Shown in pieces: positions 9,067 through 18,303 of a stretch of DNA of 64,000 nucleotides. This DNA comes from Chthoniobacterales bacterium (GTDB taxonomy: Bacteria > Verrucomicrobiota > Verrucomicrobiia > Chthoniobacterales > JACTMZ01). Positions within the stretch are counted from its first letter, which is position 1. The number at the start of each line of letters is the position of its first letter. The notes below the pieces were generated by a model. It did no database searches. It was not told the origin of the DNA and saw nothing but the letters and a program-made list of their open reading frames with translations. The position numbers and the translations under genes were made by a program. The DNA lies in the NCBI GenBank assembly GCA_018402585.1, contig JAGYIO010000004.1:62001-126000 (forward strand), in the 5' to 3' direction.

Positions 9067-10833
9067 ATGGCGGCACGGCAAGAAAGAGAAATCATTTGGC
9101 AAGGCCTTGGCGTCTCCCCGGGCATCGTCGAGGGCGAGGCAGTCGTCCATTGGCAGAACGAGGAAGAAATACCCGTTCACAACATCACCCCGGAGCAAAT
9201 TCCCGCCGAAATCGCCCGGTTTGAGGTCGCCCTCATCGCCACACGGCAGGAACTGCTCGAGATTCAGCAGAAAATTTCTGCCGCCATCGGGGCGGATGAC
9301 GCCAGCATCTTTGACGCCCACCTCCTCGTCGTCGAGGACCGCACCCTCATCGATGAAGCCCTGCGCGGACTCGAGCGCGACTTGAACAATATCGAGTTCG
9401 TCTTCCATCAGGTCGCCGAGAAATATTGCCGTACCCTCGCCGCGATCGATGACCCCTATCTGCAGGAGCGAGTGGTCGACGTCGAAGACGTCACCCGCCG
9501 CATCATCCGCCACCTCCTGGGCAAATCCCGCGAAGAACTGCACAAACTCGACCGGCCGCACCTCATTGTGGCGCGGAATCTCACCCCCTCAGACACCGCG
9601 CTGATCAACCGCGAATTGGTCCGCGGCTTCGTCACCGAACAAGGCAGCCGCACGTCGCACAGCGCCATCATGGCGCGCTCCCTCGGCATCCCGGCCATCG
9701 TCGCCCTCCCCGGTATCTGCACCAAAATCGCGACGGGCGATTATCTTCTGCTTGACGGCTACAGCGGCAAACTCGTCGCCTACCCCTCGGAGGAGACGGT
9801 TTTCGCCTACCGCCAAAAAGAAGAGCAACAAGTCGCGGTTGCCCACCAGCTCGAGGCCATCCGCGAAACCCCGGCCAAGACGCGCGACGGACGTCACATC
9901 GTCCTCTCGGCCAACATCGAATTGCCTTCCGAGCTCGACGCCGTCGCCGCCTCGGGTGCCGAGGGTATCGGTCTCTTCCGAACCGAATTTCTTTTTCTCA
10001 ACAAGACCGTTCCACCCTCCGAAGACGAACAATACGAGGCCTACAGACAGGTGGCTGAACGCTGCCGCCCTCACGGCGTCATTTTCCGCACCCTCGACCT
10101 CGGGGGCGACAAACTCATGCATCTGACCGAGCAAACCAGCGAGGACAACCCCTTCCTCGGCTGCCGCGCCATCCGCCTTTGCCTCGACCAGCCCGAACTT
10201 TTTAAGACCCAGTTGCGGGCCATCCTTCGCGCCGGCGCCCACGGCCACGTGCGCCTCATGTATCCCCTGATCGGGCAGACGGACGAAATCCGCCGGGCCA
10301 ACGTCCACCTCGAGGCATGCAAAAAAGAACTGGCCGACCGCGGCGTCCCCTACCTCCACGACATGGAAGTCGGCAGCATGATCGAGTTGCCCGCCGCCGC
10401 ACTCATTGCGGATCAACTGGCCAAGGAAGTGAAATTTTTCAGCGTGGGGAGCAACGACCTCGTGCAATACACCATGGCAGTCGACCGCGGTAACGAGCGC
10501 ATCGCCCACCTTTACCAACCGACCCACCCCGCCGTCCTGCGCCTCCTCGCCATGGCTGCCACTGCGGCCCACGAAAATGGCCTCTGGATCGGCCTCTGCG
10601 GCGAAATGGCCTCCGAGATCCATCTCACCCCGCTGCTCCTCGGACTCGGCATGGATGAATTCAGCGTGGGCAGCCCCGCGGTGCCGCGGGTCAAAAAAGC
10701 CCTGCAAAGCCTCGACTCCCGGGACTGTAAGGAGTTGGCCGGCCGAGCCGCGCGGCTGACCGATCCGCAGGAGATCGAAAACCTCTGCCGCGACTACGCC
10801 AAACAACACTACCCCGAGCTCTTCGATTTTTGA
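9067..10833 (+). CDS. ptsI: PTS enzyme I (phosphoenolpyruvate-protein phosphotransferase)
   Basis: Enzyme I autophosphorylates from phosphoenolpyruvate and passes the phosphate to HPr. The 588-residue protein has the HPr-binding N-terminal domain, the swivelling His domain with active His198 in GSRTSHSAIMARSLGIPA, and the C-terminal PEP-binding barrel (GIGLFRTEFLF, LDLGGDK, NPFLGCRAIR, FSVGSNDLVQY, IGLCGEMAS). All key blocks are intact. It closes the run that starts at rsmD. Confidence 0.96.
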   Translation: MAARQEREIIWQGLGVSPGIVEGEAVVHWQNEEEIPVHNITPEQIPAEIARFEVALIATRQELLEIQQKISAAIGADDASIFDAHLLVVEDRTLIDEALRGLERDLNNIEFVFHQVAEKYCRTLAAIDDPYLQERVVDVEDVTRRIIRHLLGKSREELHKLDRPHLIVARNLTPSDTALINRELVRGFVTEQGSRTSHSAIMARSLGIPAIVALPGICTKIATGDYLLLDGYSGKLVAYPSEETVFAYRQKEEQQVAVAHQLEAIRETPAKTRDGRHIVLSANIELPSELDAVAASGAEGIGLFRTEFLFLNKTVPPSEDEQYEAYRQVAERCRPHGVIFRTLDLGGDKLMHLTEQTSEDNPFLGCRAIRLCLDQPELFKTQLRAILRAGAHGHVRLMYPLIGQTDEIRRANVHLEACKKELADRGVPYLHDMEVGSMIELPAAALIADQLAKEVKFFSVGSNDLVQYTMAVDRGNERIAHLYQPTHPAVLRLLAMAATAAHENGLWIGLCGEMASEIHLTPLLLGLGMDEFSVGSPAVPRVKKALQSLDSRDCKELAGRAARLTDPQEIENLCRDYAKQHYPELFDF

Positions 10834-11144
10834 GTTTCTCCCCGCCCCCTCGCCGTACCCCTTCGGCCGCGACAATTCGGGCCGGAAATTGAGCCGAGTC
10901 TTCGAGACAGTCCTTAGCCGTAACCATGCAGAACCTTTAACCACGGATTTCACGGATGACACTGATGCCAAGCACCTTGATGAGGGGCAGGAAACCGTCA
11001 AGAAAGTTCACCATTTGGTGAGTAATCCGCCGGCAGGGATTGTCTTGAAATTTCTCTGAACCCATCCGTGAAATTCGTCTCATCCGTGGTTCAATTGAAT
11101 GGACACGGCTTAGCCAACCCCGAAAACCGTCAACTTTCCTCCTC
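10834..11144. other. Gap with a TIR-bounded repeat element, no gene
   Basis: This 311-base stretch between ptsI and rsmA has no plausible gene. It holds the repeat element described at 10913-11113. Open frames on the minus strand here lack any recognisable family and are interrupted by the repeat arms. No clear terminator hairpin follows ptsI. Confidence 0.7.
10913..11113. repeat. MITE-like element, copy A, with internal inverted arms
   Basis: The ends are terminal inverted repeats: CTTAGCCGTAACCATGCA at 10913-10930 and, reversed, CTAAGCCGTGTCCATTCA at 11096-11113. The same termini bound the copies near 36.5 and 42.9 kb. Inside, a second inverted pair around 10935-10962 and 11060-11092 reads ACCACGGATTTCACGGATG on one strand and CATCCGTGAAATTCG...ATCCGTGGTT on the other. 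The interior differs from the other copies. No coding potential is seen. Confidence 0.6.
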
Positions 11145-12473
11145 TTGCGCCTCACCGACCTTCGCCTCGCCTTGGACGAACTCCAACTTCGCCCCACGAA
11201 AAGCCTCGGGCAAAATTTTCTCCACGACCAGAACCTGGCCCGCGCCATCGCCGCAGTGGCCCTGCCCGAACATGTCCCTTTCGCGGTCGAAATCGGCCCC
11301 GGCCTCGGCTCCCTCACCGCCCCCCTCCTCGAGCGCTGCGACCAGCTCCTCGTCATTGAAAAAGACGCCCGCCTCGCCGCTTGGCTGCGCGCCAAATTCC
11401 CCGCCGACCGGGTGGCAGTGGTCTCGGGCGACGCGATCGGCTTCGACTGGCGTCCCCTCCTCCTCCACGGCCCCTTTCCTCTCGCCGGCAACCTGCCCTA
11501 CTGCGCCACTTCGCCGATCCTGCGCACCTGGCTCGGCCCATGCACGCCGGTCATCCGCGCCACCTTCGCGGTGCAGGACGAGTTCGCCCAGCGCCTCGCC
11601 GCGCTCCCCGACCAGCCTGACTACAGCGCCCTCACCGTGCGGACCCAGCGACTCTGGTCCGTGCGCCGCGAACGTCTGCTTCCCCCCACCGTTTTCTTGC
11701 CCGAACCCGGGGTTGATTCCGCCCTCGTCACCCTCGAGCGGAGGCAACCTCACGAGTTCCCCCCGGTTCGCGCCCTTTTTTTTGACCAACTTGTCCAGCG
11801 CGGTTTCAGTCAGCGCCGCAAACAGCTTCGCTCCCTGCTCAAGGCCGATCCCGCCGTTTGGTCCGCTTGGTGCACCAGGCACAATCTTCCCCCCACCTGC
11901 CGCGCCGAGAACCTTTCCCTCCCGCAATGGGTCGCCTTGGCCCGCATCCTCGATCCCGCCGCGGCGACTCCCGCCCAGCATGACGGGGAACAATTCGAGA
12001 TCGTCAACGAGCAGGACGAAGTCATCGGCACGCGCCCCCGCCAAGAAGTCCACGACCGCGCCCTCCTCCACCGCGCGGTGCACATTCTGGTCTTCAACCG
12101 CCAGGGCGAACTCCTCCTGCAAAAGCGCTCCGCCGAAAAAGACCGCGAGCCCGGCAAATGGGACTCGAGCGCCGCGGGACACCTCGAACCCGGCGAGACC
12201 TATGCCGCCGCCGCCGCACGAGAAACGGACGAAGAACTCGGCATCCGCCCCGAACTCACCCCGGTCGGCAAAATCCGCGCCTGCTCGAAGACCGGTCAGG
12301 AATTCGTCGAGGTCTTCCGCGCAGAACATGACGGACCCTACGTGCTTCCGCCCTCCGAAATCGAAGACACCCTCTTTTTCCCCCTCACCTTCATCCGCGA
12401 CTGGTTGGCGGCCCGCCCCTCAGATTTCGCCCCCGGCTTTCGCGAAGTCAGCCAATTCCTCCCCGCCAGGTAG
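11145..12473 (+). CDS. rsmA: RsmA 16S rRNA dimethyltransferase fused to a NUDIX hydrolase
   Basis: A 442-residue fusion. Residues 1 to about 268 are RsmA/KsgA, which dimethylates two adenines in helix 45 of 16S rRNA: RPTKSLGQNFLHD (17-29), SAM motif VEIGPGLGSLT (48-58), NLPY (116-119) and the C-terminal FSQRRKQLRSLL. Residues from about 282 form a NUDIX domain of the isopentenyl-diphosphate-isomerase/YfcD type with an intact box at 345-367 (G345, E351, R359, E360, E363, E364, G366). TTG at 11145 was chosen because it gives MRLTDLRLAL, matching normal RsmA N-termini. RsmA alone is usually near 270 residues. The NUDIX substrate is unknown. Confidence 0.93.
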   Translation: MRLTDLRLALDELQLRPTKSLGQNFLHDQNLARAIAAVALPEHVPFAVEIGPGLGSLTAPLLERCDQLLVIEKDARLAAWLRAKFPADRVAVVSGDAIGFDWRPLLLHGPFPLAGNLPYCATSPILRTWLGPCTPVIRATFAVQDEFAQRLAALPDQPDYSALTVRTQRLWSVRRERLLPPTVFLPEPGVDSALVTLERRQPHEFPPVRALFFDQLVQRGFSQRRKQLRSLLKADPAVWSAWCTRHNLPPTCRAENLSLPQWVALARILDPAAATPAQHDGEQFEIVNEQDEVIGTRPRQEVHDRALLHRAVHILVFNRQGELLLQKRSAEKDREPGKWDSSAAGHLEPGETYAAAAARETDEELGIRPELTPVGKIRACSKTGQEFVEVFRAEHDGPYVLPPSEIEDTLFFPLTFIRDWLAARPSDFAPGFREVSQFLPAR

Positions 12474-12505
12474 CTCCCAGGCGCACCCCCGGACAAACCC
12501 CGCCC

Positions 12506-12916
12506 TCAACGCGTCTCGATCGCCACGCCATGCAAGGTTGTCATGTGCGCAAAATTTCCCTCCGCCGCCGCCATGCGGAAAGCACGGTGACCATGACCAA
12601 AGGCGCTGACCGCCGCCGGATGCAAGTTGCGGATCATGATCCCATTGGCCCCGATGTCCGCGGCAGCCTCGGCCAGCGCCTCGAGGCCCATCGTTATCTT
12701 GGCCTCGTCCGAGAGGAAAATGGGGAAATAGACGTGCGCTTCGATCAGGGCGATTTCGCGAAACCCGGACGGCAGGCTGCCGTAGACCGCGACCTGCGCG
12801 GGATCGGTCGGGGGATTGGGCGGCCCCATCATTTTTACCTTGGTGCTGACACACCCCGACGCGGCGAGGAGACAAAGGACCGCGGCCCAAGCGGAAGCAG
12901 TTCGGAACGGACGCAT
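12506..12916 (-). CDS. Small lipoprotein, paralogue of the divergent neighbour
   Basis: A 136-residue predicted lipoprotein: signal peptide ending in lipobox LAASGC, so Cys22 is the expected lipidated residue. The mature part shares a pattern with the divergent gene at 12968 (PPxDPxxV, a short strand, EIALIEA, then LEALAEAAADIGANGI). The family is not recognised; the GANGI segment recalls small lipoproteins with a heavy-metal-binding-like or DUF4156-like fold, but this is a guess. It probably faces the periplasm. Confidence 0.75.
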   Translation of the reverse strand: MRPFRTASAWAAVLCLLAASGCVSTKVKMMGPPNPPTDPAQVAVYGSLPSGFREIALIEAHVYFPIFLSDEAKITMGLEALAEAAADIGANGIMIRNLHPAAVSAFGHGHRAFRMAAAEGNFAHMTTLHGVAIETR

Positions 12917-12967
12917 GGACCACTGCTAACAGATGACGGCGCCGGGTCAATCTGCCACTCTGGCCGG

Positions 12968-13399
12968 ATGAGACTGCGCCCCGTCCTGGCCGCGATACTT
13001 TGCGCCGGATGCGCGAACTACCACTCTTCCCATGTCTTGGTCGGACCAATCCAACCACCGGTCGATCCCTCCAGCGTGCGCATTTTCCTCCACCCGCCCG
13101 CCAACTACGAAGAAATCGCCTTAGTCAAGGCAGACAGCCGCGGTTCCTTCCGCTGGAGTTCGCAGGGCACAACGGATCTGGCCCTGGAACGGCTGAAAAA
13201 CCAGGCCGCGCAACTCGGCGCCAACGGACTCCTCAACCTCTCTCTCGGCGAGTTAGGAGCCGCCTCCCCCACCCTCGGCACCGGCGTGGCCTACGGCTGG
13301 GGCGGACCTCCCGCCGGCTACGGCCTCGGCACCTCCGTCGGCGTCCCCGCCCCCTTCAAGTCCGCCACGGCCCTCGCCATCCGGATGCGTGGGAATTGA
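12968..13399 (+). CDS. Small lipoprotein, paralogue of the divergent neighbour
   Basis: A 143-residue predicted lipoprotein with signal peptide and lipobox AILCAGC. The mature region repeats the neighbour's layout: QPPVDPSSVRIF, NYEEIALVKADS, LERLKNQAAQLGANGLLNL, then a Gly-rich tail (about 95-130) absent from the other copy. ATG at 12968 gives a proper signal peptide; the longer open frame upstream runs antisense to the paralogue. The two genes are divergent and 51 bp apart, so they share a promoter region and may be co-regulated. Function unknown. Confidence 0.75.
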   Translation: MRLRPVLAAILCAGCANYHSSHVLVGPIQPPVDPSSVRIFLHPPANYEEIALVKADSRGSFRWSSQGTTDLALERLKNQAAQLGANGLLNLSLGELGAASPTLGTGVAYGWGGPPAGYGLGTSVGVPAPFKSATALAIRMRGN

Positions 13400-13837
13400 G
13401 ATCACGGCACGTCTGCAAGGGCGTCAGCCGACTCCCCGGGGGTCGGGCCCGACCCTTGCCTTGCCACCCAGACATCGCGGTGTCCAACACTCCCCCACAA
13501 CGCAAAACGGGCAGGCAAGCGTGCCGAGGCATACCCGATGATGAGGGCGCAGTTAGCGGAAGAAGGGGGCTCCCTCGCTGCGATCGGAGCGGACGATTGC
13601 TCCAGCTCCTCGAGGGAATGGACACCGGCAGGCTGGTGAGTGCGGCGCGCTGAAGAACACTAGTCTGGTGGTCGCAGCCTGCCGTCTGAAAAGAAAGAGA
13701 CAACACCACTTGTCAAATGTCCGGACTCTTCGTGCATTTCCATTCCGCTCTGTCCGGCCCCTTTCAGAGAGACCCCGCAGTCTGGGGATCCGCTTAAACA
13801 CTAACTTCGTGAGGTTTTACAGGGTCAGAAAAGCGAG
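13400..13837. other. 438-base gap with palindromes, no gene
   Basis: No open frame here resembles a protein. Two overlapping palindromes lie at its start: CCGACTCCCCGGGGGTCGG at about 13428-13446 and the perfect 16-bp GGGTCGGGCCCGACCC at 13440-13455, which could act as a terminator-like or REP-type structure after the lipoprotein gene. I looked for tmRNA, RNase P and SRP RNA signatures on both strands and saw none. Confidence 0.55.
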
Positions 13838-13909
13838 TGGGTCGGGTGGGACTCGAACCCACAACCAACGCCTTAAAAGGGCGCTGCTCTACCATTGAGC
13901 TACCAACCC
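13838..13909 (-). tRNA. tRNA-Lys(TTT)
   Basis: On the minus strand the acceptor stem GGGTTGG (13903-13909) pairs with CCGACCC (13839-13845), one G-U pair included. D arm, anticodon stem GCGCC/GGCGT, anticodon loop CTTTTAA giving anticodon UUU, and T arm GTGGG-TTCGAGT-CCCAC are all present. The discriminator base is A and CCA is not encoded. It lies 42 bp downstream of the peroxiredoxin gene on the same strand. Confidence 0.95.
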
Positions 13910-13951
13910 CTTGCTTGCTGAAGATACATTTTAGCGCGTGCGGATGCCGGC

Positions 13952-14482
13952 TCAAGATTTTTCCGCGCTACCAAGCGACTGCCAGGCCTGCCGCACTTCG
14001 GCCGCATGGTCTCCGGTTTGCGCGCTTTGTACGATCCAAGCAATCTTGCCGTCCTTGACCAAAAAAGACTGCCGCTTCGGCATGCCAAGCAAGGGAATGG
14101 TCGGCACCCCGAAGGCCTTGGCTACCGAGAGGTCCGTGTCGGCCAACAAAATGAAGGGGATCTTCTCGGCCTCGGCGAATTTTTTCTGCGCCTCCACCGT
14201 ATCCGCACTCACCCCGATAATTTGAATGCCGTCCGCCGAGAAATCGGGAAAAGCATCGCGCAACGAGCAGGCCTGCGCGGTGCAACCGGGCGTTCCCGCT
14301 TTGGGATAAAAATAAACGAGCGTCGGACCTCGGCTATAGACGTCCGCCAACTGAACTTCCACCCCATTCTGGTCACGCGAAGCGACGCGCGGCGCCTCGT
14401 CGCCGACAGACAGGGCGCCCACCTCACTGGTCAGGCCGAGAAATGAAAGCATAAGAACAAAAGTGAATGAAAAACCGTGCAT
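13952..14482 (-). CDS. Secreted thioredoxin-dependent peroxiredoxin (BCP/AhpC-TSA type)
   Basis: A 176-residue peroxiredoxin that reduces hydroperoxides. After a signal peptide (about 1-24) the thioredoxin-like fold carries VYFYPKAGTPGCTAQAC, with peroxidatic Cys67 and a likely resolving Cys72, as in atypical BCP enzymes. The leader predicts export to the periplasm, less usual for BCP. ATG at 14482 was chosen over the much longer open frame upstream, which is antisense to the membrane-protein gene. Electron donor unknown. Confidence 0.9.
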   Translation of the reverse strand: MHGFSFTFVLMLSFLGLTSEVGALSVGDEAPRVASRDQNGVEVQLADVYSRGPTLVYFYPKAGTPGCTAQACSLRDAFPDFSADGIQIIGVSADTVEAQKKFAEAEKIPFILLADTDLSVAKAFGVPTIPLLGMPKRQSFLVKDGKIAWIVQSAQTGDHAAEVRQAWQSLGSAEKS

Positions 14483-14591
14483 GGACGAGAACTTATCGCG
14501 CCCGTGGCCTGATGCAAGGCACCGAAGGCCGATCAACCCCCACCCGCTTCTCCTTGCCAAGGTCGCGCCTCGTCCGAATGATCCAGACCCG

Positions 14592-16547
14592 ATGGCCGAG
14601 CAGGAGAACCGCAGCAACTGGCGCCGCCTTGTTGCGCTCGCCGTTTGCGCCTTGTTTGTCCTCGGCGCGCTCATCGCCCTGCGTGGCCCCGATGCGATCA
14701 GCGCCGCCGCGGCCGAAGAGTCCGGCCTCTGGCTGCTCTCCGGTCCCTCGTTCTGGAATCCACTCACCCTCTGGGCCGCGCCCAGCACGACCGCCTTTGC
14801 CTTGGCCGGTCCGCGCGCCTGGCAGAACCTCCACGTCTTCGTCGCCTGGTTGGCGGTACTGACTTGGTTTTGGCCGCTGCCTCTCCGGACGTGGCGGGGT
14901 CTCGGCCCGCTGGTGCCCGCTCTGCTTGCCGTGGTCCTCTCGGGACCGGCCAGCGGTTGGAGCGGTTTTGGCCTCGCGGTGCTCCTCATGTCTGCCTGGC
15001 GCACCGTGACCTTCCACTGGTCGCCGCGCCTTGCCGCCCTCACCCTCCCCCTCGCCGTTTGGCTTTCGGTCTGGCTCTCACCCGGCGGACTGCTCTTGGC
15101 CGCGGCCTTTACCCTCGATGCCTGGTCACGACTGCCTCGTCGCTGGGCCCTGGGCGCCATCGCCCTTGCCATCACCTCAACACAATTCACCCCGCGAGGC
15201 TTTGGCGTCTGGCCGGAAGCGAACATTTTTCTCTTCTCGTCCCCGCAAAGCGGACTCTCCGCCGCCGCCGTACTCGCCCTGCTCGCCGCTCTCGCCATCC
15301 TCGCCTTCGCCGCAGCCGACGCGTCGCGCCACAACGCCAAGGGCGCGGTTCTTGCCCCCGTGTTCTTGCTGCTCGCGGCGGCCTTCGGCCAAACCGCCCT
15401 CCTCTGGCCCTTCGCCCTCTGGCTCATTCCCGCTTGGCCGGCCGCCCTCGACCAATGGCGGCAGACCGGTTTTGCCTTCCCTTGGTGGATGCAGGCCGCG
15501 GCCATTCTTGCCGCGGCCGCACTCGTCGTGCCCCCTGCGCTCGAGGCGGCGCCGCGCTGGTATGCTTTGGCCATGACCCCGGCCGCGGTCCAGCCAACGC
15601 TCACCCGCCCTTCCCTCCCGGCTGACCAACTCGTCTATATCAACCCGGGCGGCTTGCCCTTGGCCCGCTTGGCCGGCCCGCTCCCCGCTTCGGTCGCGAC
15701 CGCCGACGGGAAGCCGCTCGGACGCGAACCTTCCCTCTGGCGCGCCCGCGACCGCCAAACCCGCTTTGACGCGGTCTGGCTCCTCGGCGAAAAGTCCGAC
15801 TATGCAGCCCTCGCCCGCCACCTCGGTGAATCACCCGACTGGCGGTTGGCCGCCGTTGATGCGACCGGCGTGCTTTTTCTCCGCGCAGCGCAAACCAAGG
15901 AGTTCGCGACCGAACCCGCGCAACAAATGGCGCGCGAAATGTGGGGCGGGGCCAACCGCTCGGCCTTCCTCGCCGAGGCCGCCCTCTCCGCGTTGGCGGC
16001 CAATGCGCTTCCCGAGTCGGGGGAGTTGTCTGCCGCGGCCGTGCGGAACTCGGATCTCTCGGCGCTGGCGGCGGCGGTGCGGGCCCGCACCTTGGTCTCG
16101 CTCGGTGGGGTGCGCGCCGCGTTGGAGGAAAGCTCGCGCGCCGTGGACCTCGACCCATCGCTCCCGCTCGCCTGGGAAGTCCGCACCGAGGCGTTTCTGC
16201 ACGCCGGACTGACCGATAATGCCTACGCCGCCGCGCAAAAAGCCGCCGCCCTCGCGCCCGGAGATACCGGCACGCTTTGGCTCGCCGCCCGCGCCGCCCA
16301 TGCGGCCCGTGCTTTCCAGACCGAAGCGGAATTGCTCGAGCGCCTTGTCGCCCTCACGGCCGCCCGCGGGGGAGACGCCGGCTTTTACCGCCTGTATCTC
16401 GGCCAATCCTACGCCAAACAGGGACTGGCCCGTCCCGCCCTGCGCGAAATGGGGCTCGCCGTGGAGTCGCCAAGCCTGACCGCGAAACAACGGAGCGAAC
16501 TCGAAGCGGAAATTGCCCTGATCCGCTCCTCGCCCGGCGCGCGCTGA
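14592..16547 (+). CDS. Polytopic membrane protein with C-terminal TPR region
   Basis: A 651-residue protein. The first about 330 residues contain roughly ten hydrophobic segments separated by short loops; the rest is soluble, with an Ala-rich helical region from about 480 that contains TPR-like pairs (RARTLVSLGGVRAALEESSR, AVDLDPSLPLAWEVR, LAPGDTGTLWLAARAAH). I do not recognise a named family; the layout resembles TPR-containing O-antigen ligase-like or glycosyltransferase-39-like membrane proteins, but no catalytic motif is visible. ATG at 14592 starts just before the first membrane segment; the frame is open for 43 more codons upstream. Confidence 0.75.
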   Translation: MAEQENRSNWRRLVALAVCALFVLGALIALRGPDAISAAAAEESGLWLLSGPSFWNPLTLWAAPSTTAFALAGPRAWQNLHVFVAWLAVLTWFWPLPLRTWRGLGPLVPALLAVVLSGPASGWSGFGLAVLLMSAWRTVTFHWSPRLAALTLPLAVWLSVWLSPGGLLLAAAFTLDAWSRLPRRWALGAIALAITSTQFTPRGFGVWPEANIFLFSSPQSGLSAAAVLALLAALAILAFAAADASRHNAKGAVLAPVFLLLAAAFGQTALLWPFALWLIPAWPAALDQWRQTGFAFPWWMQAAAILAAAALVVPPALEAAPRWYALAMTPAAVQPTLTRPSLPADQLVYINPGGLPLARLAGPLPASVATADGKPLGREPSLWRARDRQTRFDAVWLLGEKSDYAALARHLGESPDWRLAAVDATGVLFLRAAQTKEFATEPAQQMAREMWGGANRSAFLAEAALSALAANALPESGELSAAAVRNSDLSALAAAVRARTLVSLGGVRAALEESSRAVDLDPSLPLAWEVRTEAFLHAGLTDNAYAAAQKAAALAPGDTGTLWLAARAAHAARAFQTEAELLERLVALTAARGGDAGFYRLYLGQSYAKQGLARPALREMGLAVESPSLTAKQRSELEAEIALIRSSPGAR

Positions 16548-16593
16548 TCCGGTTTTTGCTTAACGCGGACCGCGGCGCGGTGTAGGTATATGT

Positions 16594-18303
16594 GTGAGCA
16601 AAAAAGCCGCCCGCGCCAAAAAAGCACCCCTTCGCCGTTATTCCTCGCAGGTCCTGGACGGACCCGAGCGTGCTCCGAGCCGCGCCATGCTCTACGCGGT
16701 CGGTTTCGGGCAAAAAGATTTTGCCAAGCCGCAGGTCGCGATCGCCTCGACCTGGAGCATGGTCACCCCCTGCAACATGCACCTCGACGTGCTGGCCCGC
16801 GAGGCGGCCGGCGGAGCCAACGCCGCGGGCGGCAAAGCGACCATCTTCAACACCATCACCATTTCCGACGGCATTTCGATGGGCACCGAAGGGATGAAGT
16901 ATTCGCTCGTCTCCCGCGAGGTGATTGCCGACTCGATCGAAACGGTCATCGGCTGCGAAGGCTTCGACGGTTTTGTCGCCATCGGCGGATGCGATAAAAA
17001 CATGCCCGGCTGCATGCTGGCCATCTCCCGCCTGAACCGCCCCGCGGTCTTCGTCTACGGCGGCACCATTCTTCCCGGCTGCCTCAACGGCAAAAACCTC
17101 GACATCGTTTCGGTCTTTGAAGCGGTCGGCCAGCGCGCGGCCGGCAGGATCGACGACAAGCAACTGCAGAAAATCGAAGCCTGCGCCATTCCCGGCGCCG
17201 GATCGTGCGGCGGCATGTACACGGCCAACACCATGGCCTCGGCGATCGAAGCCATGGGCATGAGCTTGCCGAACAGCTCGGCGCAAGCCGCCATTTCCGC
17301 GCATAAAAAGACCGATGCACGCGAGGCCGGTGCCGCAGTGGTCAACCTGCTCAAGCGCGGTATTGTTCCCTCAGACATTGTGACCCGCGAATCCTTCGAA
17401 AATGCCATCACCCTGATCATCGCGCTGGGCGGTTCGACCAATGCCGTGCTCCACCTCCTGGCCATGGCCCACGCGGCCAACGTCAAATTGCACCTCGACG
17501 ACTTCACCAAGATCGGCCGCCGCGTCCCCGTGCTGGCCGACCTCAAACCGAGCGGCCAATACCTGATGTCCGAACTCGTGGCCATCGGCGGCATCGTGCC
17601 ACTCATGAAGCAACTCCTCGCGGCCGGCCTGCTCCACGGCGACTGCCTCACCGTGACCGGCAAAACCCTCAAGCAGAATATCGCGCCCTGCAAACCCTAC
17701 CCCAAAGGCCAGCAAGTCATCCGGCCGCTCAAAGATCCGGTGAAGAAGGGCAGCCACCTCGTCATCCTCTACGGCAACCTCGCACCGGGCGGGGCCGTGG
17801 CCAAGATTTCCGGCAAAGAAGGCGAGAAGTTCCGGGGCAGGGCCCGGGTCTTCGACTCGGAGGAAGCCGCCCTCGCGGACATCCTGAAGGGCGCGGTAAA
17901 AAAGGGTGAGGTCATTGTCATCCGCTACGAAGGACCCAAAGGCGGGCCCGGCATGCGTGAAATGCTCGGCCCCACTTCCGCCGTGATGGGCAAAGGCCTG
18001 GGCAAAGATGTGGCCCTGGTCACCGACGGACGTTTCTCCGGCGGCACCCACGGATTCGTGGTCGGCCACATCACTCCGGAAGCCTTCGATGGCGGGCCGC
18101 TTGCCTTGGTCAAAAACGGCGACCCCATCGAGATCGACGCGATCAAACACCGCCTCACGCTCGACATTCCGGCCGCCGAGATGAAGCGGCGCAAGGCCAA
18201 GTGGAAGAAACCCGCCCCGCGCTACCGCCGCGGCGTGCTCGCCAAATTCGCGGCCAGTGCGACCAGCGCCTCAACCGGCGCCGTGACCGACGCCGGGCTC
18301 TGA
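16594..18303 (+). CDS. ilvD: Dihydroxy-acid dehydratase
   Basis: IlvD dehydrates 2,3-dihydroxy acids in valine, isoleucine and pantothenate synthesis using an Fe-S cluster. The 569-residue protein has the cluster and active-site blocks [17 protein letters not shown] and [14 protein letters not shown], plus [14 protein letters not shown] and [13 protein letters not shown] near the end. The start is GTG at 16594. Its stop shares bases with the ATG of the downstream HAD gene (TGATG at 18301-18305). Confidence 0.96.
   Translation: MSKKAARAKKAPLRRYSSQVLDGPERAPSRAMLYAVGFGQKDFAKPQVAIASTWSMVTPCNMHLDVLAREAAGGANAAGGKATIFNTITISDGISMGTEGMKYSLVSREVIADSIETVIGCEGFDGFVAIGGCDKNMPGCMLAISRLNRPAVFVYGGTILPGCLNGKNLDIVSVFEAVGQRAAGRIDDKQLQKIEACAIPGAGSCGGMYTANTMASAIEAMGMSLPNSSAQAAISAHKKTDAREAGAAVVNLLKRGIVPSDIVTRESFENAITLIIALGGSTNAVLHLLAMAHAANVKLHLDDFTKIGRRVPVLADLKPSGQYLMSELVAIGGIVPLMKQLLAAGLLHGDCLTVTGKTLKQNIAPCKPYPKGQQVIRPLKDPVKKGSHLVILYGNLAPGGAVAKISGKEGEKFRGRARVFDSEEAALADILKGAVKKGEVIVIRYEGPKGGPGMREMLGPTSAVMGKGLGKDVALVTDGRFSGGTHGFVVGHITPEAFDGGPLALVKNGDPIEIDAIKHRLTLDIPAAEMKRRKAKWKKPAPRYRRGVLAKFAASATSASTGAVTDAGL

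Noticed and set aside
10937-11491. Possible second GxxExxY or helical-bundle gene in the element after ptsI.
   Set aside because: The frame lacks the GxxExxY motif, overlaps the rsmA start and consists mainly of the repeat arms.
13400-13837. tmRNA, RNase P RNA or SRP RNA in the gap before tRNA-Lys.
   Set aside because: None of the conserved core sequences was found on either strand.
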